Shown: piece by piece, positions 1 through 8,837 of the stretch
Layout of the letters: every line of letters begins with the position of its first letter
Position numbering within the stretch: the stretch's first letter is position 1
Translations under genes and position numbers: made by a program
From: Ignavibacteriales bacterium
Lineage (GTDB): Bacteria > Bacteroidota > Ignavibacteria > Ignavibacteriales > Melioribacteraceae
Assembly (NCBI GenBank): GCA_021740915.1
Contig: JAIOYW010000006.1
Location: 62,001-126,000 of the forward strand
Length of the DNA: 64,000 nt
Reading direction: 5' to 3'
The notes under the pieces: model-generated
Seen by the model: only the letters and a program-made list of their open reading frames with translations
Told to the model about the DNA's origin: nothing
The model's database searches: none

Positions 1-230
1 AACGCCCGGAATTAAAAACATATTTTTCTTATTCAGGTTATCCTGGCGGTGCAAAGTTTAAATCATACAAAGAAGTTGCAGCTACTCACCCTGAAAATAT
101 TATTCAGTCGGCTGTTAAAGGTATGCTTCCTAAAACCCGTTTGGGCAGGAAATTAGTTAAGAAGTTAAAAGTTTATGCAGGTGCGGAGCATCCACATACA
201 GCTCAGAAACCTGAAGTTTTAAGTTTTTAA
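1..230 (+). CDS. rplM: 50S ribosomal protein L13, C-terminal part
   Basis: This is the 3' end of a gene cut by the window start. Reading from base 3 gives about 75 residues up to the TAA at 228-230. The sequence contains the YPGGAKF stretch, the [16 protein letters not shown] segment and the [11 protein letters not shown] ending that are characteristic of L13, a large-subunit protein that binds 23S rRNA early in assembly. rpsI follows after 12 bases, which is the conserved rplM-rpsI operon order. The N-terminal half lies outside the window. The identification is firm from the motif and the neighbour. Confidence 0.95.
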   Translation, partial: RPELKTYFSYSGYPGGAKFKSYKEVAATHPENIIQSAVKGMLPKTRLGRKLVKKLKVYAGAEHPHTAQKPEVLSF

Positions 231-242
231 ATTGGAGTATTA

Positions 243-629
243 ATGGCTGATAAAATATTTGTCGGAAGAAGAAAAAACGCTATAGCCAGAGTTTTATTAA
301 GGAACGGTTCAGGAAAAATTGTTATTAACAACAAACCTCTTGAAACATATTTTCCTATTCTTTTCCATCAGGAAGACATCCTTTTACCTTTTCAGTTGAC
401 AGAGACTGTTGGTAAATATGATGTGCATGTGACTGCAGACGGCGGCGGAATATCAGGACAATCAGAAGCAATACGGCTTGGAATCTCCAGGGCGCTTGTT
501 GATATTAATCCTGAATATCGTCCTATGTTAAAGAAAGACGGTTTATTGAGCCGCGACCCCAGAATGGTGGAAAGAAAGAAATACGGAAGACCGAAAGCTC
601 GTAAGAGATTCCAGTTCTCCAAGAGATAA
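243..629 (+). CDS. rpsI: 30S ribosomal protein S9
   Basis: 128 residues, the normal S9 length. The N-terminal FVGRRKNAIARV segment, the central GGGISGQSEAIRLGISRAL segment and the basic tail ending KKYGRPKARKRFQFSKR are S9 signatures; the tail reaches the decoding-centre P site. A GGAG ribosome binding site lies just before the ATG. It is cotranscribed with rplM upstream. It is followed by a 106-base gap before rpsB, so rpsB may have its own promoter or a processed leader. Confidence 0.97.
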   Translation: MADKIFVGRRKNAIARVLLRNGSGKIVINNKPLETYFPILFHQEDILLPFQLTETVGKYDVHVTADGGGISGQSEAIRLGISRALVDINPEYRPMLKKDGLLSRDPRMVERKKYGRPKARKRFQFSKR

Positions 630-661
630 TTTTTTAATTAACCAATATTCATACTTTCCGA

Positions 662-701
662 TTTGCTGCCTGTGTCCCGGAATAATGGGATCGTAAGCAA
701 A
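662..701 (+). promoter_or_regulatory. possible rpsB leader stem-loop
   Basis: In the 106-base gap between rpsI and rpsB, TTTGCT (662-667) can pair with AGCAAA (696-701), and inside it TCCC (675-678) can pair with GGGA (687-690). This gives a two-part stem-loop ending about 35 bases before the rpsB ATG. There is no U-tract after it, so it is not a simple terminator. A ribosomal-protein autoregulatory leader is one reading; chance folding is another. Confidence 0.3.
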
Positions 702-735
702 GCTGAAGAAAGTAGAAGTTAAACAGGAGCAAACA

Positions 736-1632
736 ATGTCAAAAGTAGAGTTGACGACTCTTATTGAAGCCGGTGCGCATTTCGGGCACCTCACACGCAG
801 ATGGAACCCAAAGATGAGACCATATATTTTTATGGAAAAAAATGGGATCCATATCATTGACCTCAAAAAAACTCAAAAAGCAATTGAAGATGCTGCCAAA
901 GTAATGCGTGAACTCGCAGGCGAAGGCAGAAGGGTGCTTTTTGTCGGGACAAAGAAACAAGCTAAAGGAATAATTGCTCAGGAAGCATCCCGCTGTGAAA
1001 GCAACTGGGTTTCAGAGAGATGGCTTGGTGGGATGTTAACAAATTTTGCGACTATACGCAGAAGCGTTAAAAGATTGCAGAATATTGACAAAATGGAAAG
1101 AGACGGCACCTTTGATAAAATCACAAAGAAAGAAATTCTCTTTTTCAACCGTGAACGTGACAAACTCCGTAAAATTCTGGAAGGTGTTGAAACAATGACA
1201 AAGATCCCCGGTGCGATCTTTGTCGTCGATATCAAAAAAGAATCAATTTCAGTGCAGGAAGCACGCAGACTAAGTATCCCGATTTTTGCAATGGTGGATA
1301 CGAACTGCGATCCTGACCAGGTTGATTATGTTATCCCTGCAAACGATGATGCTGTCAGAACTATTGAAATTGTTTCCAAAGCACTGGCTGATGCCGTTAT
1401 TGAGGGCAATGCCAAAGCCAAAGAAATGAGAGCCGAGGAATCAGCTGAAGCTGAAAGGGCAAGAAAACAGCGAGATGAAAATGATAGCGAATCCAGAGCA
1501 AAAGTAAGAAGAGTAAAATTCGAAGGCAAATCCTTCAAAAAAGATGATAAACCAGAAGCAAAAGAAGCCCAGAAACAAGCACCGGCTGAAAAGCCCGCTG
1601 ATGCTCCGGCTGCTGAAGCTAAAGGTGAGTAA
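736..1632 (+). CDS. rpsB: 30S ribosomal protein S2 with extended C-terminal tail
   Basis: S2 is a small-subunit protein that helps recruit S1 and mRNA. The N-terminus with [17 protein letters not shown], the [12 protein letters not shown] segment, [14 protein letters not shown] and the [14 protein letters not shown] segment are classic S2 motifs. At 298 residues it is longer than the usual ~230-255. The extra ~55 residues (from about 240) are low-complexity, rich in Lys, Glu and Ala, and look unstructured. A good AGGAG ribosome binding site precedes the ATG. It heads the rpsB-tsf-pyrH-frr run, a very conserved order. Confidence 0.97.
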   Translation: MSKVELTTLIEAGAHFGHLTRRWNPKMRPYIFMEKNGIHIIDLKKTQKAIEDAAKVMRELAGEGRRVLFVGTKKQAKGIIAQEASRCESNWVSERWLGGMLTNFATIRRSVKRLQNIDKMERDGTFDKITKKEILFFNRERDKLRKILEGVETMTKIPGAIFVVDIKKESISVQEARRLSIPIFAMVDTNCDPDQVDYVIPANDDAVRTIEIVSKALADAVIEGNAKAKEMRAEESAEAERARKQRDENDSESRAKVRRVKFEGKSFKKDDKPEAKEAQKQAPAEKPADAPAAEAKGE

Positions 1633-1657
1633 AATATAAATAAATTAAGGAAATACG

Positions 1658-2524
1658 ATGATATCAGCTGCTTTGGTTAAAGAGTTAAGAGATAAAACCG
1701 GCGCCGGCATGATGGACTGTAAGAGCGCCCTGACCCAGGCAAACGGTGATTTCGAAAAAGCTATCGAAATTCTCAGGAAGAAAGGCGCTTCTGTAGCTGC
1801 TAAAAGAGCCGAAAGGACAGCCAGTGAAGGAATTGTGCTTACAAAAGTAATTGATGATGGCAAAAAAGGCTATATAGTTGAAGTTAACTGTGAAACAGAT
1901 TTTGTTGCCAAGAGTGATGATTTTCTGAATTTTGCCAATGTAGTAATGGATGTTGTTCTTGAAAAAGAACCTGCAGACGTTGAAGCATTGTTAAATCTGA
2001 ACAGAGATGGTAAGACGCTTAAAGATGAACTAAATGAAACAATTGGAAAAATAGGTGAAAAAATTGAAGTATCACGTATTGCCGCTGTTCATGGTGAGGA
2101 TAGTGTATTTGCAGATTATATCCATCACGGTTCAAAACTCGGTGTGCTTGTAAAGGCAGATGGAATTGGCAATAACTATAATTCCGAACTCGAAAACATT
2201 CTGAAAGATATTGCAATGCAGGTAGCTGCAATGAAGCCGTCATTCGTGAACCGGGATGCAGTTCCAAAAGATGTAATTGAAAAAGAAATTGACATCTACA
2301 AGGAAATTGCCCGCAAAGAAGGTAAACCTGAACAAATACTTCAGAAAATTGCTGAAGGTCGTTTGAATAAGTTTTATCAGGAAAATTGCCTTATTGAACA
2401 GGCTTACATTAAAGATAATGCAAAATCTATTAATGACCTGATTGGTGAATTCAATAAAAAGTATTCGGCAAATGTAAAAGTTGATGCTTTCTATCGATTC
2501 CATGTCAGCGATGAAAATAAATAA
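1658..2524 (+). CDS. tsf: elongation factor Ts
   Basis: This is the guanine-nucleotide exchange factor that regenerates EF-Tu-GTP. The N-terminal UBA-like segment VKELRDKTGAGMMDCKSAL (about 7-25) and the signature EVNCETDFVAKSDDF (about 74-88) are both intact, and 288 residues fits the family. AAGG upstream serves as ribosome binding site. It lies 25 bases after rpsB, and a strong terminator-like hairpin follows before pyrH. Confidence 0.97.
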   Translation: MISAALVKELRDKTGAGMMDCKSALTQANGDFEKAIEILRKKGASVAAKRAERTASEGIVLTKVIDDGKKGYIVEVNCETDFVAKSDDFLNFANVVMDVVLEKEPADVEALLNLNRDGKTLKDELNETIGKIGEKIEVSRIAAVHGEDSVFADYIHHGSKLGVLVKADGIGNNYNSELENILKDIAMQVAAMKPSFVNRDAVPKDVIEKEIDIYKEIARKEGKPEQILQKIAEGRLNKFYQENCLIEQAYIKDNAKSINDLIGEFNKKYSANVKVDAFYRFHVSDENK

Positions 2525-2534
2525 TTACTTAATC

Positions 2535-2562
2535 AGGGGCAATTCAATTGCCCCTTTTTTTT
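2535..2562 (+). terminator. intrinsic terminator or attenuator between tsf and pyrH
   Basis: An 8-bp stem (AGGGGCAA at 2535-2542 with TTGCCCCT at 2548-2555) with a 5-base loop is followed by eight Ts. It ends only 11 bases before the pyrH start. It therefore either ends the rpsB-tsf transcript or lowers readthrough into pyrH-frr. Confidence 0.85.
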
Positions 2563-2573
2563 AGCGGGGATAT

Positions 2574-3299
2574 ATGGCAAAAACTGCAAAGTTTAAAAGA
2601 GTGCTCCTGAAATTGAGTGGCGAATCCCTGATGGGTAAAAAAGGATTCGGCATCGACCCGAATGTGCTTACCTTTTTCGCAGCCGAGATTAAGAAAGTTT
2701 ATGAACTCGGGACACAACTTGGGATCGTAATCGGGGGTGGAAATATTTACAGAGGACTGAGTGCAAATTCACAGGGAATTGACCGGGTCACCGGCGATAA
2801 TATGGGAATGCTCGCTACTGTTATCAATGCTCTCGCACTTCAGAATGCCTGTGAAGAACAGGGAGTTTTTACACGGGTTATGACTGCCATCAGAATGGAA
2901 CAGATTGCTGAGCCATTTATTCGCAGACGGGCAATACGACACCTGGAAAAAGGCAGGGTTGTAATTTTTGCCGCAGGAACAGGGCACCCTTATTTCTCTA
3001 CCGATACGGCTGCTTCGCTCAGGGCAGTTGAAATTGAAGCTGATGCTATCCTGAAAGGCACCAGGGTTGACGGCGTTTATGACAGCGATCCCGAAAAAAA
3101 TCCTAATGCAACATTATACAATGAAATTTCTTATATTGATGTACTCAAGAATAATCTCCGTGTAATGGATATGACGGCAATCAGTTTATGCCGTGAAAAC
3201 AGTCTTCCCCTGATAGTTTTCAAAATGGATGAGGAGGATAACCTTCTTAAGGTCATTACAGGGGAAAGTATTGGAACAACGGTTGGAAATTTCAACTAA
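2574..3299 (+). CDS. pyrH: UMP kinase
   Basis: Hexameric bacterial UMP kinase (ATP + UMP to ADP + UDP), of the amino-acid-kinase fold. Visible motifs are [11 protein letters not shown] near the N-terminus, [12 protein letters not shown] around residue 50-62, [13 protein letters not shown] (about 135-147) and DGVYDSDP (about 167-174). Length 241 is normal. It sits between tsf and frr as in most bacteria. The start lies just downstream of the terminator hairpin, with a GGGGAT ribosome binding site. Confidence 0.97.
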   Translation: MAKTAKFKRVLLKLSGESLMGKKGFGIDPNVLTFFAAEIKKVYELGTQLGIVIGGGNIYRGLSANSQGIDRVTGDNMGMLATVINALALQNACEEQGVFTRVMTAIRMEQIAEPFIRRRAIRHLEKGRVVIFAAGTGHPYFSTDTAASLRAVEIEADAILKGTRVDGVYDSDPEKNPNATLYNEISYIDVLKNNLRVMDMTAISLCRENSLPLIVFKMDEEDNLLKVITGESIGTTVGNFN

Positions 3300-3326
3300 T
3301 ATTTTTGAATATTCGGAGATAATTTA

Positions 3327-3881
3327 ATGAACCCTGTAGTTAAAGACGCTCATTCCAGAATGGACAAATCTGTTGAATCCTTCCGCCAGGAAATTGCAAA
3401 GATAAGGACAGGTAAAGCCACCACTGCACTTCTTGACGGAATACGGGTCGATTACTATGGCACTTCAACACCCCTTAATCAAATAGGCAATGTATCAGTT
3501 CTGGATGCACACACACTCAGCATTACTCCCTGGGATAAGTCAGTTGTTGCCGCAGTTGAGAAAGCCATTATGGCTTCCGATCTGGGATTGAACCCGATGA
3601 GCGATGGAACAAATCTTAAAATCCCTATACCGCCCCTTACCGGTGAGAGACGAAAAGACCTTGTTAAACTTGTTAAAAAACTTGGTGAGGATGCGAAAGT
3701 TGCCATCAGGAATGTTCGGCGGGATTCTAATGATCACCTCAAGAGAGAGGAAAAAGAAAAAAAGATATCCGAGGATGAGCTCAAACATCTTGAAGGCGAA
3801 ACACAGAAGGCGACAGATCATCATATTGCCATGATTGACGAGATCATTAAACACAAAGAAAAAGAAATAATGGAAATATAA
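3327..3881 (+). CDS. frr: ribosome recycling factor
   Basis: RRF splits post-termination ribosomes together with EF-G. The 184-residue length is standard. KIRTGKATTALLDGIRVDYYG and the ISPWDK-like stretch SITPWDKS, followed by IPPLTGERRKDLVK and KVAIRNVRRD, are diagnostic. CGGAG precedes the ATG. It is the last gene of the translation block and is followed directly by a terminator hairpin. Confidence 0.97.
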   Translation: MNPVVKDAHSRMDKSVESFRQEIAKIRTGKATTALLDGIRVDYYGTSTPLNQIGNVSVLDAHTLSITPWDKSVVAAVEKAIMASDLGLNPMSDGTNLKIPIPPLTGERRKDLVKLVKKLGEDAKVAIRNVRRDSNDHLKREEKEKKISEDELKHLEGETQKATDHHIAMIDEIIKHKEKEIMEI

Positions 3882-3885
3882 TTTT

Positions 3886-3918
3886 AATGGCTGTACACGT
3901 AATAATGTACAGCCATTT
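3886..3918 (+). terminator. terminator after frr
   Basis: An inverted repeat AATGGCTGTACA / TGTACAGCCATT with an 8-base loop starts five bases after the frr stop and is followed by a T-rich stretch. It closes the rpsB-frr transcription unit. Confidence 0.75.
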
Positions 3919-3994
3919 CTATTTGCAGCATAACTAACGACTAAAAACAGATTAAAAAATCTTTAGTTCATATTTTAATCGAAGAGAGGAAAAA

Positions 3995-6247
3995 ATGAGC
4001 ATTAGAAAAGAAGAAGCCCTTAGGTATCATAGCGAAGGGCGTAAGGGAAAAATTGAAGTAGTTGCAACCAAACCTTGTTTTACTTCGAGGGATCTTTCCC
4101 TTGCTTACACTCCGGGCGTTGCTGAGCCCTGCCGCGAAATTTATAAAAACGATGACGATGTATTTAAGTACACTGCCAAAGGTAATCTCGTTGCTGTAGT
4201 ATCAAACGGTACCGCCGTTTTAGGTCTTGGTGATATCGGACCTCATGCAGGTAAACCGGTTATGGAAGGAAAGGGGATCCTGTTCAAAAGATTTGCTGAT
4301 ATTGATGTTTTCGATATTGAATTGAAAACACATGATGCTAAAGAAATAATCAAAACATGTCAGTTTCTGGAACCAACATTCGGTGGTATAAACTTAGAAG
4401 ATATTAAGGCTCCGGAATGTTTCGAAATCGAAGAAGAACTTAAACGGACTATGAACATCCCGGTTTTCCATGATGATCAGCACGGTACTGCAATTATATC
4501 ATGTGCAGCCCTTCTTAATGCCGCTGAAGTAACGGGAAAAAAACTGTCCGATTTGCGGTTGGTTGTAAGCGGAGCTGGTGCTGCAGCAATAGCCTGCTGT
4601 AATATTTATGTTCAGGCTGGTGTTAAAAGAGAAAATATCTCAATATTTGACTCTAAAGGACTCGTTCATAAAGACCGCACAGATCTGAATAAGTATAAAC
4701 TCGCATACGCAATTGATAATCTTTATCCTTCGCTGCTTGATGGAATGAGAGGTGCAGATGTATTTATCGGATTATCTGTTGCTGATCTTGTTACAAAAGA
4801 AATGGTAGCTGTAATGGCGCCAAATCCAATAATATTTGCAATGGCGAACCCTGATCCTGAAATAAAGTATGAAGATGCTATTGAAGTGAGGACGGACCTC
4901 ATCATGGCTACAGGAAGAAGCGATTATCCGAATCAGGTTAACAATGTGCTTGGATTCCCTTTTATTTTCAGGGGTGCACTCGATGTAAGAGCTACTGCCA
5001 TTAATGATGAGATGAAGATGGCAGCAGTTAAAGCTCTCGCGCAGCTCGCCAAAGAAAAAGTGCCGGAAGTGGTTATTTCAGCCTATGGGGGTAAAGAATT
5101 TAATTTTGGACCTGAATACATTATCCCAAAACCATTTGACCCGAGGGTTTTATGGAAAGTGGCTCCGGCTGTTGCCCGTGCAGCTATGGAAACTGGTGTT
5201 GCGAAAAATCCAATCCAGAACTGGCAGTCCTATGAAGAGGAATTGAAAGAAAGATTAGGGTTCTCGCAGGAGATTATTCGTTCAATGATCCATAAAGCGC
5301 AAAAAAGTCCGAAACGTATAGTTTATCCTGAAGGCGATGAGGAAAAAATTATCCGCGCTGCCAATACTGTTTCAATGGATAATATAGGCATACCCGTTCT
5401 GATTGGAAATGAAGAAATTATTAAAACCCGGATTGAAGAACTCGGATACGATTTGTCACGATTTGAGATCAGGGATCCGAAAGTTTGCCCGAAATGTGAA
5501 TCTTATGCTCTCGATTTTTATAAGGATCGACAGCGGAAAGGTATGACCCTGCGTGAAGCTAAAAAATTAATGCAGAACCATAACTATTACGGTTCTATGA
5601 TGGTTAAATCAGGAGATGCACAAGCGCTTATCGGCGGCTTGACTGCTCATTATCCAATTACAATTAAACCGGCACTGCAATGTGTTGGTGTGAGAGACGG
5701 ATTTACAGTTGCCTCAGGGCTTTATATTGTTCTAATTAACAGAAAAACATTTTTCTTCGCCGATACTACGGTCAACATCAATCCGACTGCCGAACAACTT
5801 GCTGAGATTGCTATTAGTGCAGCAGAAACAGTTAAACAGTTTGAGATCGAGCCCAAAATTGCCATGCTCTCTTTCAGTAATTTCGGAAGCGTTCATCACG
5901 AAGAAAGCATCAAAGTACAAAAAGCTGTTGCTATTCTTCATAAACTTCGTCCGGAACTTATTGTCGATGGCGAAATGCAGGCTGATACTGCTGTTGTTCC
6001 TGAGATTCTTGAACATGAATTCCCGTTCAGTTCAATTAAAGGCGGAGCGAATGTACTTATTTTCCCGAATCTTGCTGCAGGCAATATTGCTTATAAACTG
6101 TTCGAAAGGTTAACCAATTCAACGGTAATTGGCCCTATTTTGATGGGACTCAAAAAACCGATTCATGTATTGCAGAGAGATGCTACTGTTGATGATATTA
6201 TCAATATGAGCGCCATTGCAGTAGTTGAAGCAAAAATGAAAAGTTAG
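3995..6247 (+). CDS. maeB: malic enzyme-phosphotransacetylase fusion (MaeB type)
   Basis: 750 residues. The first ~425 form a malic enzyme (malate + NAD(P)+ to pyruvate + CO2 + NAD(P)H), with VSNGTAVLGLGDIGPHAGKP, the metal-site region FHDDQHGTAI (about 157-166) and a nucleotide-binding GAGAAAIACCNIYV (about 192-205). Residues ~430-750 match the phosphate acetyl/butyryl-transferase family (VYPEGDEEKI, MMVKSGDAQALIGG, VDGEMQADTAV, NVLIFPNLAAGNIAYKL). In characterised MaeB proteins this second domain is mainly an acyl-CoA-responsive regulatory module rather than an active enzyme. The gene stands alone between two terminators with a GAGAGG ribosome binding site. Cofactor preference cannot be read from sequence alone. 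Confidence 0.93.
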   Translation: MSIRKEEALRYHSEGRKGKIEVVATKPCFTSRDLSLAYTPGVAEPCREIYKNDDDVFKYTAKGNLVAVVSNGTAVLGLGDIGPHAGKPVMEGKGILFKRFADIDVFDIELKTHDAKEIIKTCQFLEPTFGGINLEDIKAPECFEIEEELKRTMNIPVFHDDQHGTAIISCAALLNAAEVTGKKLSDLRLVVSGAGAAAIACCNIYVQAGVKRENISIFDSKGLVHKDRTDLNKYKLAYAIDNLYPSLLDGMRGADVFIGLSVADLVTKEMVAVMAPNPIIFAMANPDPEIKYEDAIEVRTDLIMATGRSDYPNQVNNVLGFPFIFRGALDVRATAINDEMKMAAVKALAQLAKEKVPEVVISAYGGKEFNFGPEYIIPKPFDPRVLWKVAPAVARAAMETGVAKNPIQNWQSYEEELKERLGFSQEIIRSMIHKAQKSPKRIVYPEGDEEKIIRAANTVSMDNIGIPVLIGNEEIIKTRIEELGYDLSRFEIRDPKVCPKCESYALDFYKDRQRKGMTLREAKKLMQNHNYYGSMMVKSGDAQALIGGLTAHYPITIKPALQCVGVRDGFTVASGLYIVLINRKTFFFADTTVNINPTAEQLAEIAISAAETVKQFEIEPKIAMLSFSNFGSVHHEESIKVQKAVAILHKLRPELIVDGEMQADTAVVPEILEHEFPFSSIKGGANVLIFPNLAAGNIAYKLFERLTNSTVIGPILMGLKKPIHVLQRDATVDDIINMSAIAVVEAKMKS

Positions 6248-6270
6248 TTATAATATTTTCATGTTTCAGG

Positions 6271-6297
6271 AGCCCCGATCATCGGGGCTTTTTTTTA
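6271..6297 (+). terminator. terminator after maeB
   Basis: AGCCCCG (6271-6277) pairs with CGGGGCT (6283-6289) around a short loop and is followed by a run of eight Ts. It is a strong intrinsic terminator 24 bases after the maeB stop. Confidence 0.9.
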
Positions 6298-6396
6298 TCT
6301 GAAATTCAGGAATTATGTTTATTTTCAGACTCCCATCCGGTTGCACTAAAATTCACTAAGTTTCTTTAAGAAATATTTACTAATTGGTTGATATCC

Positions 6397-7965
6397 GTGA
6401 AACACTTTGACATGATAATAATTGGAAGTGGTCTTGCAGGATTATATGCAGCGGTGTGCTCTGATCCCGGGAGGAAAATTGCTATTATAACCAAATCTGC
6501 ATTCCAGACGAGCAACACATTCTGGGCACAGGGTGGGATAGCTGCTGTCACTTCAATCGACGATAAACCGGCATATCATTTTCGAGATACTATCATCGCC
6601 GGCAGAGGGCTCTGTGATGAAAAAGTTGTGGACTTGTTAGTAAATGAAGGCCCCCAAAGGATACAGCATCTTATCAATCTGGGAATGAATTTTGATATTG
6701 AGGATGGAGTGATAGCTCTGGGACTAGAAGGAGGGCATTCAAAAAGACGGGTTCTTCATGCAGGCGGAGATGCTACCGGAAAAGAACTTGTCAACTTTTT
6801 GATCATGAAGATCAAAGAAATGCATAATATTCACGTTTATGAGTATTCTGATGTTACTGAATTGATTTGTGAAAACGACTATTGTTACGGAGCGGAAATT
6901 TATAAATTTATTCCCGGAGAAATTGAAATCCTCTTTTCATCGGCAGTTTTACTTGCGACTGGCGGGGCTTCCGGAATTTTCGACAGAACCACAAACCCCG
7001 AGACTGCAACAGGAGACGGAATTTCTTTGGCGTATAATGCCGGAGCAGAAATTGCTGATATGGAATTTATTCAGTTTCACCCGACAGCTTTATATACAAA
7101 ATCCGGGAGAACCATGCTGATTAGTGAAGCAGTAAGAGGTGAGGGCGCATATCTTATTGATTCGGATGGCAAACGATTTATGTTCGATTATCATCCAGAT
7201 GGTGAACTTGCTCCAAGAGATATTGTAACCCGTTCAATTGTCAGGCATTTACTGAAGAGCGGGGAGAAAAAAGTTTTTTTAAAATTGGACCATCTGAATA
7301 AGAAAAAAATACTTGCACGTTTTTCAAATATCAATGATTCCCTTCGGGAATTCGGATTAAATCTTTTTGAAAACCCTATCCCTGTTTCACCAGCAGCTCA
7401 TTATATGATTGGAGGTGTATTAACGGGATTGAGCGGAGAAACTTCAGTCAGAAATTTATTTGCTGCCGGTGAAACGACCTCAAGCGGTGTCCATGGCGCA
7501 AACAGATTAGCAAGCAATTCACTGCTCGAATGTGTGGTTTTTGCCAAGAGAGCAGCTGATTTTTCATCCGGATACACATTCCCGGAACGAGCAGCCAGGG
7601 AGTCTAGAAAGGGAAAGGATTTTAATTTTGATCCGTCTGGAAGCGGGATACTCAGAAAATTCAGAACTGAAATTGGAAAAATAATGACAGATTACTCCGG
7701 CATTATCAGGAATGAAGGAAGTATTCTGCAAGCCAGGAATTTTATTAATAGCTTTTCAAATGAATTTATTTCCCAGCCGGCAGAGTATCATGGAAGGAAA
7801 ATGAGCGGGATTGCTTCTGTTGCATTGCTGATAACTGAATTTGCCTTTGCGCGCCGGGAAAGCAGGGGAGGGCATATCAGGGAGGATTTTCCGGATGAGA
7901 AAGATGAATTCAGCTATCGTGTAAAAAGAAGTATTAACAGTGAATTGACAAGGGTAAACAATTGA
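6397..7965 (+). CDS. nadB: L-aspartate oxidase
   Basis: FAD enzyme converting L-aspartate to iminoaspartate, the first step of de novo NAD synthesis. The N-terminal GSGLAGLYAA is the dinucleotide-binding motif. NTFWAQGGIAAV, QFHPTALY, a TGGASGIFDRTT segment and the C-terminal SRGGHIREDFP match the succinate dehydrogenase/aspartate oxidase flavoprotein family. NadB rather than SdhA is supported by the adjoining nadC and nadA and the lack of sdh neighbours. Length is about 522. The start is uncertain: TTG at 6388, GTG at 6397 and ATG at 6412 are in frame, and none has a strong ribosome binding site. The stop overlaps the nadC start by 4 bases, implying translational coupling. Confidence 0.92.
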   Translation: MKHFDMIIIGSGLAGLYAAVCSDPGRKIAIITKSAFQTSNTFWAQGGIAAVTSIDDKPAYHFRDTIIAGRGLCDEKVVDLLVNEGPQRIQHLINLGMNFDIEDGVIALGLEGGHSKRRVLHAGGDATGKELVNFLIMKIKEMHNIHVYEYSDVTELICENDYCYGAEIYKFIPGEIEILFSSAVLLATGGASGIFDRTTNPETATGDGISLAYNAGAEIADMEFIQFHPTALYTKSGRTMLISEAVRGEGAYLIDSDGKRFMFDYHPDGELAPRDIVTRSIVRHLLKSGEKKVFLKLDHLNKKKILARFSNINDSLREFGLNLFENPIPVSPAAHYMIGGVLTGLSGETSVRNLFAAGETTSSGVHGANRLASNSLLECVVFAKRAADFSSGYTFPERAARESRKGKDFNFDPSGSGILRKFRTEIGKIMTDYSGIIRNEGSILQARNFINSFSNEFISQPAEYHGRKMSGIASVALLITEFAFARRESRGGHIREDFPDEKDEFSYRVKRSINSELTRVNN

Positions 7966-8813
7966 ATCCGAAAATTTCAAACGAACTCAGGAACTCAGTG
8001 AGTTCACTTATTAGTCTGGCACTTTCAGAAGATATTGGCGCCGGAGATATCACGACTAATGCAACAGTGCCGGTCGGGGACAATTCGTTTGCAGAATTTA
8101 TAAGTAAAGCGGATGGTTTAGCAGCGGGTTTGTGGGTTGCAGAGATGGTTTTCAGTAAGCTTGACCAGGCATCTGAATTTATACCATTGGTTGCTGAAGG
8201 TGAAATTGTTAAACCGGGACAAAAAATTGCACAGATCAAAGGCAAAACCCGTGCTATTTTAACCGGAGAAAGGACAGCTCTTAATTTTTTACAGAGGATT
8301 TCAGGGGTTGCAACTCAAACAGCTCTCTTTGTTAAGGCTCTTAGAGACACAAAAACAAAAATACTTGATACTAGAAAAACAATTCCCGGATTCAGGCTTC
8401 TCGATAAATATGCCGTTTCCGCCGGGGGTGGAACCAATCACAGAATAGGTCTGTACGATTTAGTGATGATTAAAGATAATCATATTAAGGCAGCGGGTGG
8501 TATCGGGAAGGCAGTTAACCTTGTTCGGATCAGTTATGGAAATAAATTCAAAATTGAAGTGGAAGTGACAAATTTCGAGGAATTGGATGAGGCACTAAAA
8601 AGTAAAGTTGATATTATTATGCTTGATAATATGTCTCCTGACATAATTCGGAATGCAGTAAATATTATTGGTGGAAGGGCAAAAACAGAAGCCAGCGGTA
8701 ATGTCACAATTGAAAATATCTCACGAGTAGCAGAAACAGGTGTTGACTTTATTTCTACAGGCAGCATAACACACTCTGTTAAGGCGCTTGATATCAGTAT
8801 GAAATTTTGTTAG
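7962..8813 (+). CDS. nadC: nicotinate-nucleotide pyrophosphorylase (carboxylating)
   Basis: Quinolinate phosphoribosyltransferase: quinolinate + PRPP to nicotinate mononucleotide + CO2. SEDIGAGDITT near the N-terminus, ERTALNFLQRISGVAT, the substrate-binding DTRKTIPGFRLLDKYAV (about 136-152) and IMLDNMSP plus EASGNVT near the C-terminus are all present. At 283 residues it is full length. It starts at a TTG overlapping the nadB TGA, and nadA follows 24 bases later. The three genes form a complete aspartate-to-NaMN operon. Confidence 0.96.
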   Translation: MNPKISNELRNSVSSLISLALSEDIGAGDITTNATVPVGDNSFAEFISKADGLAAGLWVAEMVFSKLDQASEFIPLVAEGEIVKPGQKIAQIKGKTRAILTGERTALNFLQRISGVATQTALFVKALRDTKTKILDTRKTIPGFRLLDKYAVSAGGGTNHRIGLYDLVMIKDNHIKAAGGIGKAVNLVRISYGNKFKIEVEVTNFEELDEALKSKVDIIMLDNMSPDIIRNAVNIIGGRAKTEASGNVTIENISRVAETGVDFISTGSITHSVKALDISMKFC

Positions 8814-8837
8814 TTAAAGATTTTTTAAGGCAAAAAG

